NCBI RefSeq assembly: GCF_002970975.1
Contig: NZ_PNFA01000006.1
Span: forward strand, 62,001-126,000
Source of the DNA: Microbacterium halophytorum
GTDB lineage: Bacteria > Actinomycetota > Actinomycetes > Actinomycetales > Microbacteriaceae
DNA: 64,000 bases
Reading direction: 5' to 3'
Shown here: positions 51,790 to 60,021 of the stretch, piece after piece
Numbering within the stretch: the stretch's first letter is position 1
Layout of the letters: the number at the start of each line of letters is the position of its first letter
The notes under the pieces: model-generated
What the model saw: only the letters and a program-made list of their open reading frames with translations
What the model was told of the DNA's origin: nothing
Databases searched by the model: none
Program-made: the position numbers and the translations under genes

Positions 51790-54700
51790 ATGCACCTGAA
51801 GTCGCTGACGATCAAGGGCTTCAAGTCGTTCGCGCAGCCGACCACCTTCGTGCTCGAACCGGGGGTGACGGCGATCGTCGGTCCGAACGGCTCCGGCAAG
51901 TCCAACGTCGTCGACGCCCTCGCCTGGGTGATGGGGGAGCAGGGCGCCAAGAGCCTCCGCGGCGGCAAGATGGAGGACGTCATCTTCGCGGGCACCGCGA
52001 CGCGCGGCCCGCTCGGCCGGGCCGAGGTGCAGCTGACGATCGACAACTCCGACGGCGCGCTGCCGATCGAGTACAGCGAGGTCACGATCAGCCGCACGCT
52101 CTTCCGCAGCGGACAGAGCGAGTACTCGATCAACGGCGAGACCTGCCGCCTGCTCGACGTGCAGGAGCTGCTGAGCGACTCGGGCCTCGGCCGCGAGATG
52201 CACGTGATCGTGGGGCAGGGTCGCCTCGACACGGTGCTGCAGGCGACGCCGGAGGACCGCCGCGGCTTCGTCGAGGAGGCCGCGGGGATCCTGAAGCACC
52301 GCAGGCGCAAGGAGAAGTCGCTGCGCAAGCTCGCCGCGATGGAGCAGAACCTCCAGCGGCTGAGCGACCTGGCGGGGGAGATCCGGCGCCAGCTCAAGCC
52401 GCTGGGGCGCCAGGCCGAGATCGCCCGCGAGGCGCAGACGATCGCCGCCGTGGTGCGCGATGCGAAGGCGCGCCTGTTCGCCGACGAGGTCGTGCAGCTG
52501 CGTCGTGCCCTGGCTGACCACGCGCGGAACGAGCAGGAGCGCCACACCGAGCGGCTCGTGCTGCAGGACCGCGCCGATGAGGTGAAGGCCCGGATCGCCG
52601 CGCTCGAGGCGGCGCAGAGCACGACCGAGGTCGACGAGGCCCGTCGCGTCGCGTTCGATCTCGAGCAGGTGCAGGAGCGGCTGCGCGGCCTGTTCTCGCT
52701 CGTCGGGCAGCGGCTCGCGCTGCTCGGAGCCGAGGAGGACGATCCGCAGGCGCAGATCACGGTGACGCAGGCGGCGATCGACGAGGCGCGCGAGCGCATT
52801 ACGGAGGCGAAGGACGGCGTCGGCGCCGCACACGACGCCGTGGCGGACTCCGCCAGGCGCCTCGCGAAGGCGAAGGCCGATCTCGACGCGCTCGACGAGG
52901 AGATCGCGGCGCAGAGCGCGCTCGTCTCCGAGTACGACATGCGCGTTTCGCAGCTGCGCGGCAACGCGTCGTCGGCCGAGTCGACGCTCGAGGCCGTGCG
53001 CCAGGCGGTCACGCGCCAGCAGGTGCAGCTCGATGCCGCGAACGAGCGCCGAGACGAGGCGACAGCCGCGTACGAGGCGCTCGACGACGCGGAGTTGCAG
53101 GAGGGCGCCGCCGCCCGGCTGCAGGAGGAGTACGAGGCGGCCCAGCAGTCGGCAACCGCGGCCGAGGGGGAGGTCGAGCGGCTGCGCGAGGCCCACCGCG
53201 CCGCCGAGCGCGAGGCCGACGCCCTCACGGCGAAGGCGTCGGCGCTCGGCAGCGCGCTGCAGGTGCTGGGCGGTGCCGCAGACATCGTCGCGGAGGGCGG
53301 CGACGGCGTGATCGGCCTCGTGGGCGATTCGGTGCAGGTGCGGGGCGGGTTCGAGGGCGCCGTCGCCGCCGCGCTCGGCCCGCTCGCCGAGGGCGTGCTC
53401 GTCGCCGACCGCGACGCGGCCCGCGAGGTCGCCGCCCGCGCCGAGGGCATCGGCGTCGTCGACATCGTGATCGCCCAGGGCGGCCCGGATCAGGCCGAAC
53501 CGCCGGGCGCACCGGGCGAGCTCGAGCGGGCGTCGGACGTCGTGACGGCACCCGCGGGCATCCGCGCGATCCTCGCGCACACTTTCATCGCCGACGACCT
53601 CGCCGCCGCGCTCGACGCCGGTTCCGCGGCGTTCTCATCCGGCGCGGCCACGATCGTCACGCGCGCTGGCGAGGTGCTGACGCCGCAGACGCTGCGCGCC
53701 GGTTCGGGCGAGGGCCGGTCGCGCCTCGAGCTGCAGGCCGAGCGCGACGACGCCGTGGCGCGCCTCGAGGAGGTGCGGGCGCAGGTCGACGACTTCGCGG
53801 CGCAGCGCCGCGAGGCCGGCGATGCGCTGCAGGCCGCGCGCACGGCATCGAAGGAGGCGCTGGCCGAGCTGAGGCGCCACGACGCCCAGCTGGCCCAGCA
53901 CGCGGAGCACCTCAACAGAGTGACGGTGCGGTACGAATCGGCCATCGCCGAGTGCGAGAGGCTCGAAGCGAGCCTCGGGCAGGCGCAGGCCGCGGTGGGC
54001 GACGCCGAGAAGGACGCGGCGGCGCACACGGCCGCGCTCGAGGCGGCGCTCGCCGAACCGCGCCCCGTCCTCGACGCGTCGGCGCGCGCGGGGGTCGCCG
54101 CCGCCGTCGAGGAGGCGCGCGAGGCGGAGATGGGCGCTCGCCTCGAGGTCGAGACGCTGAAGGAGCGCGTCCGCCAGGCGGAGGGCAGGGCGCGCGGCCT
54201 CGAGAAGCAGCGCGAACGCGAGAAGGCGGCGGCCGAGCACGCCGCGCGGCGCGCGGTCATCCGGCGACGGCAGCGGGAGGTCGCAGAAGGCGTCGCCGAT
54301 GAGCTGCCCCGTGCCATGGAATCGGTCGACCGCTCCGTCGCGGAGGCGCGCGTGGCCCTCGCCGAGGCCGAGAAGCGGCGCACCGAGCAGAACGAGGAGC
54401 TGCGCGGCCTGCGCGAGCAGGAGGCGGGCCTGCGCGAGCGGCTCGCGGGCCTCACCGAGAGCGTGCACGGTCTCGAGCTGCAGATCCACGAGAAGAAGCT
54501 CCACGTCGCGAGCCTGCTCGAGCGCGTCGCGAGCGAGCTGGCCCTCGACGAGCGCATCCTCGTCGCCGAGTACGGCCCCGACCAGCCGGTGCCCCGCGAC
54601 ATCGCCGACATCACGCCGGATCGCGCGCCCCGTGAGCTGCTCCGCGAGCCGGCGGAGGCCGTTCCGGACGGCGCCGCGGCGGACGAAGACGCGGAAGCCG

Positions 54701-55629
54701 AAGAGGCGGCGCGCCGCGGGGTCGCGGAACGGCGCGAGGCCGCGGCGCAGCGCGACCTGATCGCGGAGCCGGACGGCGCGGGCGGCGGCCCCGAACCGGG
54801 GGCGTCCGCGGCCGGTGCCGACCGCGGCGGCGTGGGCGAGGCGCCCGGAGCGGGCTTCGGGGACGGGCCGGCAGCACCCGGTGCCGACCCCGTCGACGCG
54901 ACCGCGGCAACCGGGGCCGCCCCCGATGCGCCGGGTGCGTACGACGACGTCGAGACGATCCCGTACGACCGCCGCATGCAGGAGCGCCGCCTGCGCGACG
55001 CCGAGCGCAAGCTCTCGCAGCTCGGCAAGGTCAACCCGCTGGCCCTCGAGGAGTTCGCGGCCCTCGAGCAGCGCCACGCGTTCCTGAAGGAGCAGCTCGA
55101 CGACCTGCAGCAGACCCGCGCCGACCTGATGACGATCGTGGCCGACCTCGACGAGCGGATGCAGGTGATCTTCGCGGCGGCGTTCGAAGACACCAGGGCG
55201 GCGTTCACCGAGGTGTTCCCGATCCTGTTCCCCGGCGGTACCGGCAGCATCTCGCTGACGAACCCGGATGACATGCTCACGACGGGCATCGAGGTCGCGG
55301 TGCGGCCGGCGGGCAAGAAGATTGAGCGGCTCTCGCTGCTCTCGGGCGGCGAGCGCTCGCTCGCGGCCGTCGCCCTGCTGACGGCGATCTTCAAGGCACG
55401 ACCGAGCCCGTTCTACATCCTCGACGAGGTGGAGGCCGCGCTCGACGACGCGAACCTCGGCCGCCTGCTCGGCGTGTTCGAGACGCTCCGCGAGAGCAGC
55501 CAGCTGATCGTCATCACCCACCAGAAGCGCACGATGGAGACGGCGGACGCGCTCTACGGCGTCTCGATGCGTCAGGACGGCGTCTCGGCCGTCGTGGGCC
55601 AGCGCATCCGGGAGACCCAGGACGCGTAG
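51790..55629 (+). CDS. smc: Chromosome segregation protein SMC with low-complexity insertion
   Basis: A 1279-residue ATPase of the condensin type that organises and segregates the chromosome as a dimer with ScpA and ScpB. Walker A is GPNGSGKSN (31-39). The long coiled coils flank a hinge (about 505-640, VIGLVGDSVQVRGGFEGAV). The C-terminal head has LSGGERSLAAVAL (about 1185) and Walker B FYILDEVEAALDD. Between about residues 949 and 1057 the second coiled coil is interrupted near the head by a stretch of Ala, Gly, Pro, Asp and Glu with no predicted structure (EPDGAGGGPEPGASAAGADR), which makes the protein roughly 100 residues longer than usual. GGGGAGGAGG precedes the ATG. Confidence 0.95.
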   Translation: MHLKSLTIKGFKSFAQPTTFVLEPGVTAIVGPNGSGKSNVVDALAWVMGEQGAKSLRGGKMEDVIFAGTATRGPLGRAEVQLTIDNSDGALPIEYSEVTISRTLFRSGQSEYSINGETCRLLDVQELLSDSGLGREMHVIVGQGRLDTVLQATPEDRRGFVEEAAGILKHRRRKEKSLRKLAAMEQNLQRLSDLAGEIRRQLKPLGRQAEIAREAQTIAAVVRDAKARLFADEVVQLRRALADHARNEQERHTERLVLQDRADEVKARIAALEAAQSTTEVDEARRVAFDLEQVQERLRGLFSLVGQRLALLGAEEDDPQAQITVTQAAIDEARERITEAKDGVGAAHDAVADSARRLAKAKADLDALDEEIAAQSALVSEYDMRVSQLRGNASSAESTLEAVRQAVTRQQVQLDAANERRDEATAAYEALDDAELQEGAAARLQEEYEAAQQSATAAEGEVERLREAHRAAEREADALTAKASALGSALQVLGGAADIVAEGGDGVIGLVGDSVQVRGGFEGAVAAALGPLAEGVLVADRDAAREVAARAEGIGVVDIVIAQGGPDQAEPPGAPGELERASDVVTAPAGIRAILAHTFIADDLAAALDAGSAAFSSGAATIVTRAGEVLTPQTLRAGSGEGRSRLELQAERDDAVARLEEVRAQVDDFAAQRREAGDALQAARTASKEALAELRRHDAQLAQHAEHLNRVTVRYESAIAECERLEASLGQAQAAVGDAEKDAAAHTAALEAALAEPRPVLDASARAGVAAAVEEAREAEMGARLEVETLKERVRQAEGRARGLEKQREREKAAAEHAARRAVIRRRQREVAEGVADELPRAMESVDRSVAEARVALAEAEKRRTEQNEELRGLREQEAGLRERLAGLTESVHGLELQIHEKKLHVASLLERVASELALDERILVAEYGPDQPVPRDIADITPDRAPRELLREPAEAVPDGAAADEDAEAEEAARRGVAERREAAAQRDLIAEPDGAGGGPEPGASAAGADRGGVGEAPGAGFGDGPAAPGADPVDATAATGAAPDAPGAYDDVETIPYDRRMQERRLRDAERKLSQLGKVNPLALEEFAALEQRHAFLKEQLDDLQQTRADLMTIVADLDERMQVIFAAAFEDTRAAFTEVFPILFPGGTGSISLTNPDDMLTTGIEVAVRPAGKKIERLSLLSGGERSLAAVALLTAIFKARPSPFYILDEVEAALDDANLGRLLGVFETLRESSQLIVITHQKRTMETADALYGVSMRQDGVSAVVGQRIRETQDA

Positions 55630-55646
55630 CGGCGCGAGGCGCCGAA

Positions 55647-55658
55647 TAGACTGGCCGG
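55647..55658 (+). promoter_or_regulatory. -10 box of a leaderless promoter (methyltransferase)
   Basis: TAGACT (55647-55652) is followed by six bases and the ATG at 55659, so transcription should start at or next to the start codon. No Shine-Dalgarno sequence is present. Confidence 0.6.
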
Positions 55659-56795
55659 ATGGTGCCGGACGTGACCTCGCAGTTCGACGCGATCGGCCCC
55701 GGAATGCGCCGCTGGCCCGACGTCGAGACGCACGACCTCGTCGCCGCCGATCGGAGCGACCGGGCGGTCCTCGGCGAGGCGGGGGAGATGCCGGATGACG
55801 TGGTCGTCATCGGAGATCGGTACGGGGCGCTGGCCCTGCCCGTTCTCGCGGCCCGGCCGGGAACGCGCGTACGCGTGCACCAGGACCCTCTGACGGGGGA
55901 GCGGGCGCTCGCGGCGAATGCCGAGGCGCTGGGCATCGACCTGGGCGGGCTGACCTGGCACGCGCTCGACGCCTCTCTGACGCGCGGCGCCGGCCTCGTG
56001 ATCGGGCACCTGCCGCGCGGCCTCGACGCGCTCGACGAGATCGCGGGCGTCGTCGCCGACCACGCCGACCCCGCCGTGCGCGTCGCCCTCGGCGGGCGCG
56101 TGAAGCACATGACGCCGTCGATGAACGAGGTGCTCGGGTTGCACTTCGCCGAGGTGCGCGCGAGCCGCGGCATCGGCAAGTCGCGCGTGCTGCACGCGGC
56201 CGCTCCCTTGCAGGGGGCCGGCGCGCCGTGGCCGCGCAGGGCGGAGCACGACGGGCTCGTGCTCGCCGCACACGGCGCCGCCTTCGCCGGCACCGACCTC
56301 GACATCGGCACGCGCTTCCTGCTCACGTTCCTCGACGACATGCCGCATGCGGCATCCGTGATCGATCTCGGCTGCGGCACGGGTGCGATCGCGGCGTCCT
56401 TCGCGCTCGCTCGGCCGGAGGCGCGCGTGATCGCGACCGACCGCTCGGCCGCCGCGGTGGCCTCCGCCGCCGAGACGATGCGCGCCAACGGCGTCGCCGA
56501 TCGCGTCGCGGTCGTGCGCGACGACGGCCTCGGCGCACAGCCCGACGCGTCGGCCGACCTCGTGCTGCTGAACCCGCCGTTCCACTCCGGCAGCGCCGTG
56601 ACCGACGAGATCGCGCCGCGCCTGTTCGCCGACGCGGCCCGGGTGCTGCTTCCCGGCGGCGAGCTCTGGTGCGTGTGGAATTCGCACCTCCGCTATCGCG
56701 CGCACCTCGAGCGCCTGGTCGGCCCCACGCGCCAGGTCGGCCGCAACGCGCGGTTCACGGTGACCGCGTCATCCCGCCGATCGCGGCCTTCGTAG
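55659..56795 (+). CDS. Class I SAM-dependent methyltransferase (RsmC/RlmG-like)
   Basis: A 378-residue protein made of two Rossmann-like halves, as in the rRNA guanine-N2 methyltransferases RsmC and RlmG. The C-terminal half is the active one: VIDLGCGTGAIAASFA (about 229-245) for SAM, and LVLLNPPFHSG with NPPF near residue 305. The N-terminal half (VVVIGDRYGALALPVL) is a degenerate copy that probably recognises RNA. It lies 29 bases after smc. A 188-bp gap follows, in which no gene was recognised and only a weak promoter (TACGAT at 56951) was seen. Confidence 0.83.
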   Translation: MVPDVTSQFDAIGPGMRRWPDVETHDLVAADRSDRAVLGEAGEMPDDVVVIGDRYGALALPVLAARPGTRVRVHQDPLTGERALAANAEALGIDLGGLTWHALDASLTRGAGLVIGHLPRGLDALDEIAGVVADHADPAVRVALGGRVKHMTPSMNEVLGLHFAEVRASRGIGKSRVLHAAAPLQGAGAPWPRRAEHDGLVLAAHGAAFAGTDLDIGTRFLLTFLDDMPHAASVIDLGCGTGAIAASFALARPEARVIATDRSAAAVASAAETMRANGVADRVAVVRDDGLGAQPDASADLVLLNPPFHSGSAVTDEIAPRLFADAARVLLPGGELWCVWNSHLRYRAHLERLVGPTRQVGRNARFTVTASSRRSRPS

Positions 56796-56983
56796 AACGC
56801 GCACGACCGTTCCGACGGCCGGGAACGGTGATCCGCGTCGTTCGGAAGGCTCGGGGCGCCACTGTCGAGAACCGACCGGATTGCGCCGTTCGAGCCCCGT
56901 GGCCGTTGAATGATTCGCCGGATCCGGCGCTGACACGGCCCACGACTCCGTACGATCGAGTCATCGTTCGAAAGAGGGGGACC

Positions 56984-57979
56984 ATGGCTCAGCAGGTCGC
57001 GATCGTGTGGAATCCGAGCAAGACGTCTCGGGAGGAACTGGAGGACGCGCTCGGGGACGCCGTCGAGAAGACGGGCGCCGAGCTCGAGGTGATGTGGCTG
57101 CAGACGTCGCCGGACGACCCCGGTCGTGCCGCGGCCGAGCAGGCGATCGACAAGGCGGCCGGCCTGATCGTCGCCGCCGGCGGCGACGGCACGGTCCGTG
57201 CGGTCGCCGAGGTCCTCGCCGAACGCACCGCGGCGCTCGATGTCGGCGCTCCCGGCGCGGCCAGCGCGAGCGTTCCCCGCGATGGCCTTCCCGACCTCGC
57301 GATCGCACCGCTCGGCACGGGGAACCTGCTGGCCAGGAACCTGGGCGTTCCGGTCGGCGACCTCGCCGCGGCGTTCACGAGGGCGCTCGCCGACGACGCG
57401 CGATCGATCGACGTCGGCTGGCTGTCGGTCGACGGGGCCGACGAGCGACAGGCGTTCGCGGTGATGGCGGGCTTCGGCATCGACGCGCACATGATCTCCG
57501 AGACGGACGACGACCTGAAGAGCCGGGTCGGTTGGCTCGCGTACGTCGAGTCGCTGGGCCGCGCCGTCTCGGTCAGCGAGGTCATCGACATCCGGGTCAC
57601 GGAGGGCGACGGGGCCGAGCGCGAGGCACGCGCGCACACCCTGATGATCGGCAACTGCGGCATGGTCCAGGGCGGCATCACTCTGCTGCCGGCGGCCGAC
57701 CCGGCCGACGGCGAGCTCGACATGCTCGTCGTCGACACCGAAGGCGTCGGCGGCTGGTTCGACGCCGCCCGGAACATGCTGTGGGACAACGGCCTCAAGA
57801 AGCTTCTGCCCGGCACGGGGGTCGAGGCGGAGAGCAGCGACTCGATCGCGCATCACCGCACCACCCGCATCCGGATCGACCTCGACGAGCCGCGCGAGAT
57901 CGAGCTCGACGGCGACATCATCGGTGAGGCGACCCGCATCGATGCCGAGGTGCAGCCAGCCGCCCTCCGCGTCCGCTGA
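56984..57979 (+). CDS. Diacylglycerol kinase-family lipid kinase
   Basis: A 331-residue protein of the DagK/YegS/LCB5 kinase family. VWNPSK (8-13), the nucleotide loop AAGGDGTVR (about 65-73) and APLGTGNLLARN (about 106-117) are the family signatures. The C-terminal beta domain includes GFGIDAHMI and a late DGDIIGEATR, the usual position of metal-binding acids. It phosphorylates diacylglycerol or a related lipid in the inner membrane face. TACGAT at 56951 may be its -10 box; AGAGGGGG precedes the ATG. Confidence 0.86.
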   Translation: MAQQVAIVWNPSKTSREELEDALGDAVEKTGAELEVMWLQTSPDDPGRAAAEQAIDKAAGLIVAAGGDGTVRAVAEVLAERTAALDVGAPGAASASVPRDGLPDLAIAPLGTGNLLARNLGVPVGDLAAAFTRALADDARSIDVGWLSVDGADERQAFAVMAGFGIDAHMISETDDDLKSRVGWLAYVESLGRAVSVSEVIDIRVTEGDGAEREARAHTLMIGNCGMVQGGITLLPAADPADGELDMLVVDTEGVGGWFDAARNMLWDNGLKKLLPGTGVEAESSDSIAHHRTTRIRIDLDEPREIELDGDIIGEATRIDAEVQPAALRVR

Positions 57980-58006
57980 CGCGGTCGGCGGGACGCCGCA
58001 GGATCG

Positions 58007-58068
58007 CTGACCCGCGGCATGCTTCCGCCGATTGCGCCGCGCCTCGCGGATTCTGCCGCGCGTCGCAG
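58007..58068. repeat. Intergenic palindromic element (82-bp family), diverged copy
   Basis: The units GACCCGCGGCATGCTTCCG, ATTGCGCCGCGCC and GGATTCTGCCGCGCGTC match the units of the elements at 12301 and 12493 in order and orientation, with more substitutions. A partial unit (TTGCCGCGGATTCTGGAACC) follows at 58139-58158. The 266-bp gap between the lipid kinase and ftsY contains nothing else except the ftsY promoter. Confidence 0.55.
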
Positions 58069-58233
58069 CGCCGGACGTCTCCGCAAGCGCGATCGCGATT
58101 CCGCCGCCGTCGCGATCGACGCGCTTTCGGGCGCGTTCTTGCCGCGGATTCTGGAACCGCGGCTCGGAACGAGCGCTGCGCGCCGGCGGCAGGGCGGGGC
58201 CGGGCGCGATCCGGATGCGCGGGGCCGGGCCGA

Positions 58234-58245
58234 TAGGCTGGGGGC
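58234..58245 (+). promoter_or_regulatory. -10 box of a leaderless promoter (ftsY)
   Basis: TAGGCT (58234-58239), six bases, then the ATG of ftsY at 58246, with no separate ribosome binding site. Confidence 0.6.
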
Positions 58246-59115
58246 ATGGCGGAGAAATGGTCACTCGGGCGCGCGCTGCGCGGCATGTTCACGAAGCCGC
58301 AGATCGACGACGGCACCTGGGACGACCTCGAGACGGCGCTCATCACGGCCGACTTCGGGCCCGACATCACCGAGGCGATCGTCGACGACCTGCGCGAGAA
58401 GGTCGTTCGCTACGGCACGACGGACCCGGCCGACCTGCAGCGCATGCTGCGCGAGTCGCTCGAGGAGCGCTTCGCGAAGTTCGACACGACGCTGAAGCTC
58501 ACCGAGCGCCCCGCCGTGGTCCTCGTGGTCGGTGTGAACGGCGTCGGCAAGACGACCACGATCGGCAAGTTCGCGAACTTCCTGCGCCGATACGGCCGGT
58601 CGATCGTCGTCGGCGCGGCCGACACCTTCCGCGCCGCCGCCGTCGACCAGCTCGCCACGTGGGCCGAGCGCTCGGGCGCCGCGATCGTGCGGCCCGAGAA
58701 AGAGGGGCAGGACCCGGCGTCGGTCGCCTTTCAGACGATCGACTACGCCAAGGCGAACGGCACCGAGATCGTGCTCGTCGACACCGCGGGCCGCCTGCAC
58801 ACCAAGGCGGGCCTGATGGACGAGCTGACGAAGGTGCGCCGCGTCATCGAGAAGCAGGCTCCGATCAGCGAGGTGCTGCTCGTGCTCGACGCGACGACGG
58901 GCCAGAACGGCGTCATGCAGGCCGAGGCGTTCCTCGAGCACGCGGGCGTCACCGGCCTCGTCATCAGCAAGCTCGACGGCTCCGCGAAGGGCGGCTTCGT
59001 GCTCGCGGTGCAGGAGCGCACGGGCATCCCCGTGAAGCTCGTCGGCCAGGGCGAGGGCCTCGGCGACATCACCGGCTTCACGCCGCATGTCTTCGTCGAG
59101 CAGCTCGTCTCATAG
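58246..59115 (+). CDS. ftsY: Signal recognition particle receptor FtsY
   Basis: A 289-residue SRP-family GTPase that docks ribosome-nascent-chain-SRP complexes at the membrane. It has only the NG core: N domain helices (1-85), G1 GVNGVGKTTT (96-105), the DTFRAAAVDQL insertion-box helix, G3 VDTAGR, and SKLDGSAKGG. The long acidic A domain of E. coli FtsY is absent, and the protein begins directly with WSLGRALRGMF, an amphipathic stretch that may bind lipid. A gap of 195 bases follows, with a small inverted repeat but no recognised gene. Confidence 0.95.
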   Translation: MAEKWSLGRALRGMFTKPQIDDGTWDDLETALITADFGPDITEAIVDDLREKVVRYGTTDPADLQRMLRESLEERFAKFDTTLKLTERPAVVLVVGVNGVGKTTTIGKFANFLRRYGRSIVVGAADTFRAAAVDQLATWAERSGAAIVRPEKEGQDPASVAFQTIDYAKANGTEIVLVDTAGRLHTKAGLMDELTKVRRVIEKQAPISEVLLVLDATTGQNGVMQAEAFLEHAGVTGLVISKLDGSAKGGFVLAVQERTGIPVKLVGQGEGLGDITGFTPHVFVEQLVS

Positions 59116-59310
59116 TCAGCGGCCCGCGAGCACTGCGCCGGCGGCGTTCTCGTCGCTTGCAGTACGCGGTACAGCTGCGCTCCTCGGCCCTGCCGGCACG
59201 GCACTCGCGAACCGCTGGCCCGTCGTACGAGCACGGCGCAGAACGCAACCGGATGGCATCGATCGTCAGCGACTGCTGACATCCGGTGCCCGGAATGATT
59301 GGATAGCCGC

Positions 59311-59811
59311 ATGGCACTCGAACACGACTTCTTCGGCCTCTTGGAGTCCGGGCCGGACGGCTCGGTCTTCTGGTCGGAGACCGTCGATCTCGGCGATCAG
59401 AGCGTCGCGGTCGACCTGACGGCGCCCGATCAGGACGACGTGACCCCCGACGCGCTCGATGCCGCCGCCGCGATCGTCGCGAGCATCGAGGAGATCGACC
59501 GCCGCGCGCGCATCGCGATGCTCGGCGAGGTCGACAACCGCGCCAGCGAGGTCACCGAGTACATCCTGCAGCAGCAGGACCAACTGGGCGACGATCTCGA
59601 GGACCTCCTCGTCGATGTGTCCGGCGACATCGCGGTCGACATCATCCGGTCGATGCAGCTCGCGAGCGTCACGATCCTTGCCGACGAGCACGGCGGCTCC
59701 GACCCCTTCGCGGTGTTCGAGTACGCACTCGACCGCGATGCCGCCGACGATGTGCTGCTGGTCAACCTGATGGGCGACGGCGAGATCCAGTCGGTCACGA
59801 GCGCCGAGTAA
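59311..59811 (+). CDS. DUF2004-family protein
   Basis: A 166-residue acidic protein resembling DUF2004 proteins of Microbacterium and relatives: MALEHDFFGLLES at the start, QSVAVDLTAPDQDDV, then a helical stretch with VEYILQQQ-like segment VTEYILQQQDQL, and a C-terminal strand VLLVNLMGDGEIQSV. The function is unknown; no catalytic motif is visible. The start at 59311 matches the conserved N-terminus, and no ribosome binding site is evident. Its 3' end overlaps the remnant on the other strand by 17 bases. Confidence 0.7.
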   Translation: MALEHDFFGLLESGPDGSVFWSETVDLGDQSVAVDLTAPDQDDVTPDALDAAAAIVASIEEIDRRARIAMLGEVDNRASEVTEYILQQQDQLGDDLEDLLVDVSGDIAVDIIRSMQLASVTILADEHGGSDPFAVFEYALDRDAADDVLLVNLMGDGEIQSVTSAE

Positions 59812-59893
59812 CCGAGCTCTCGTAAGCGAGGACGTCGCCGGGCCGGCAGCCGAGCTCGCGGCAGATCGCGTCGAGCGTCGTGAACGGAACCGC
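59795..59893 (-). pseudogene. C-terminal remnant of a small XRE-family HTH regulator
   Basis: On the minus strand the frame reads FTTLDAICRELGCRPGDVLA and ends after about ten more residues at a TGA. This is the last third of the short Cro/C1-type (YozG-like) regulators, whose final helices read like TLxAIC-LxCxPGDLL. Upstream in the same frame there is no start codon and no helix-turn-helix, so the first two thirds are lost. About 130 bases beyond it up to 60021 hold nothing recognised. Confidence 0.5.
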
Positions 59894-60021
59894 CGTCGCA
59901 GATTCCGCACCAGATCCGCACGTCAGAGCGCGTTCGTTGTCACCGCGGCCGGGTGGGATTGCGCGCCCGGGCGGCCGGCCCGGGCTGAGGGCGGGGACAG
60001 GGCCCGACCCCGCGCGGCGGT

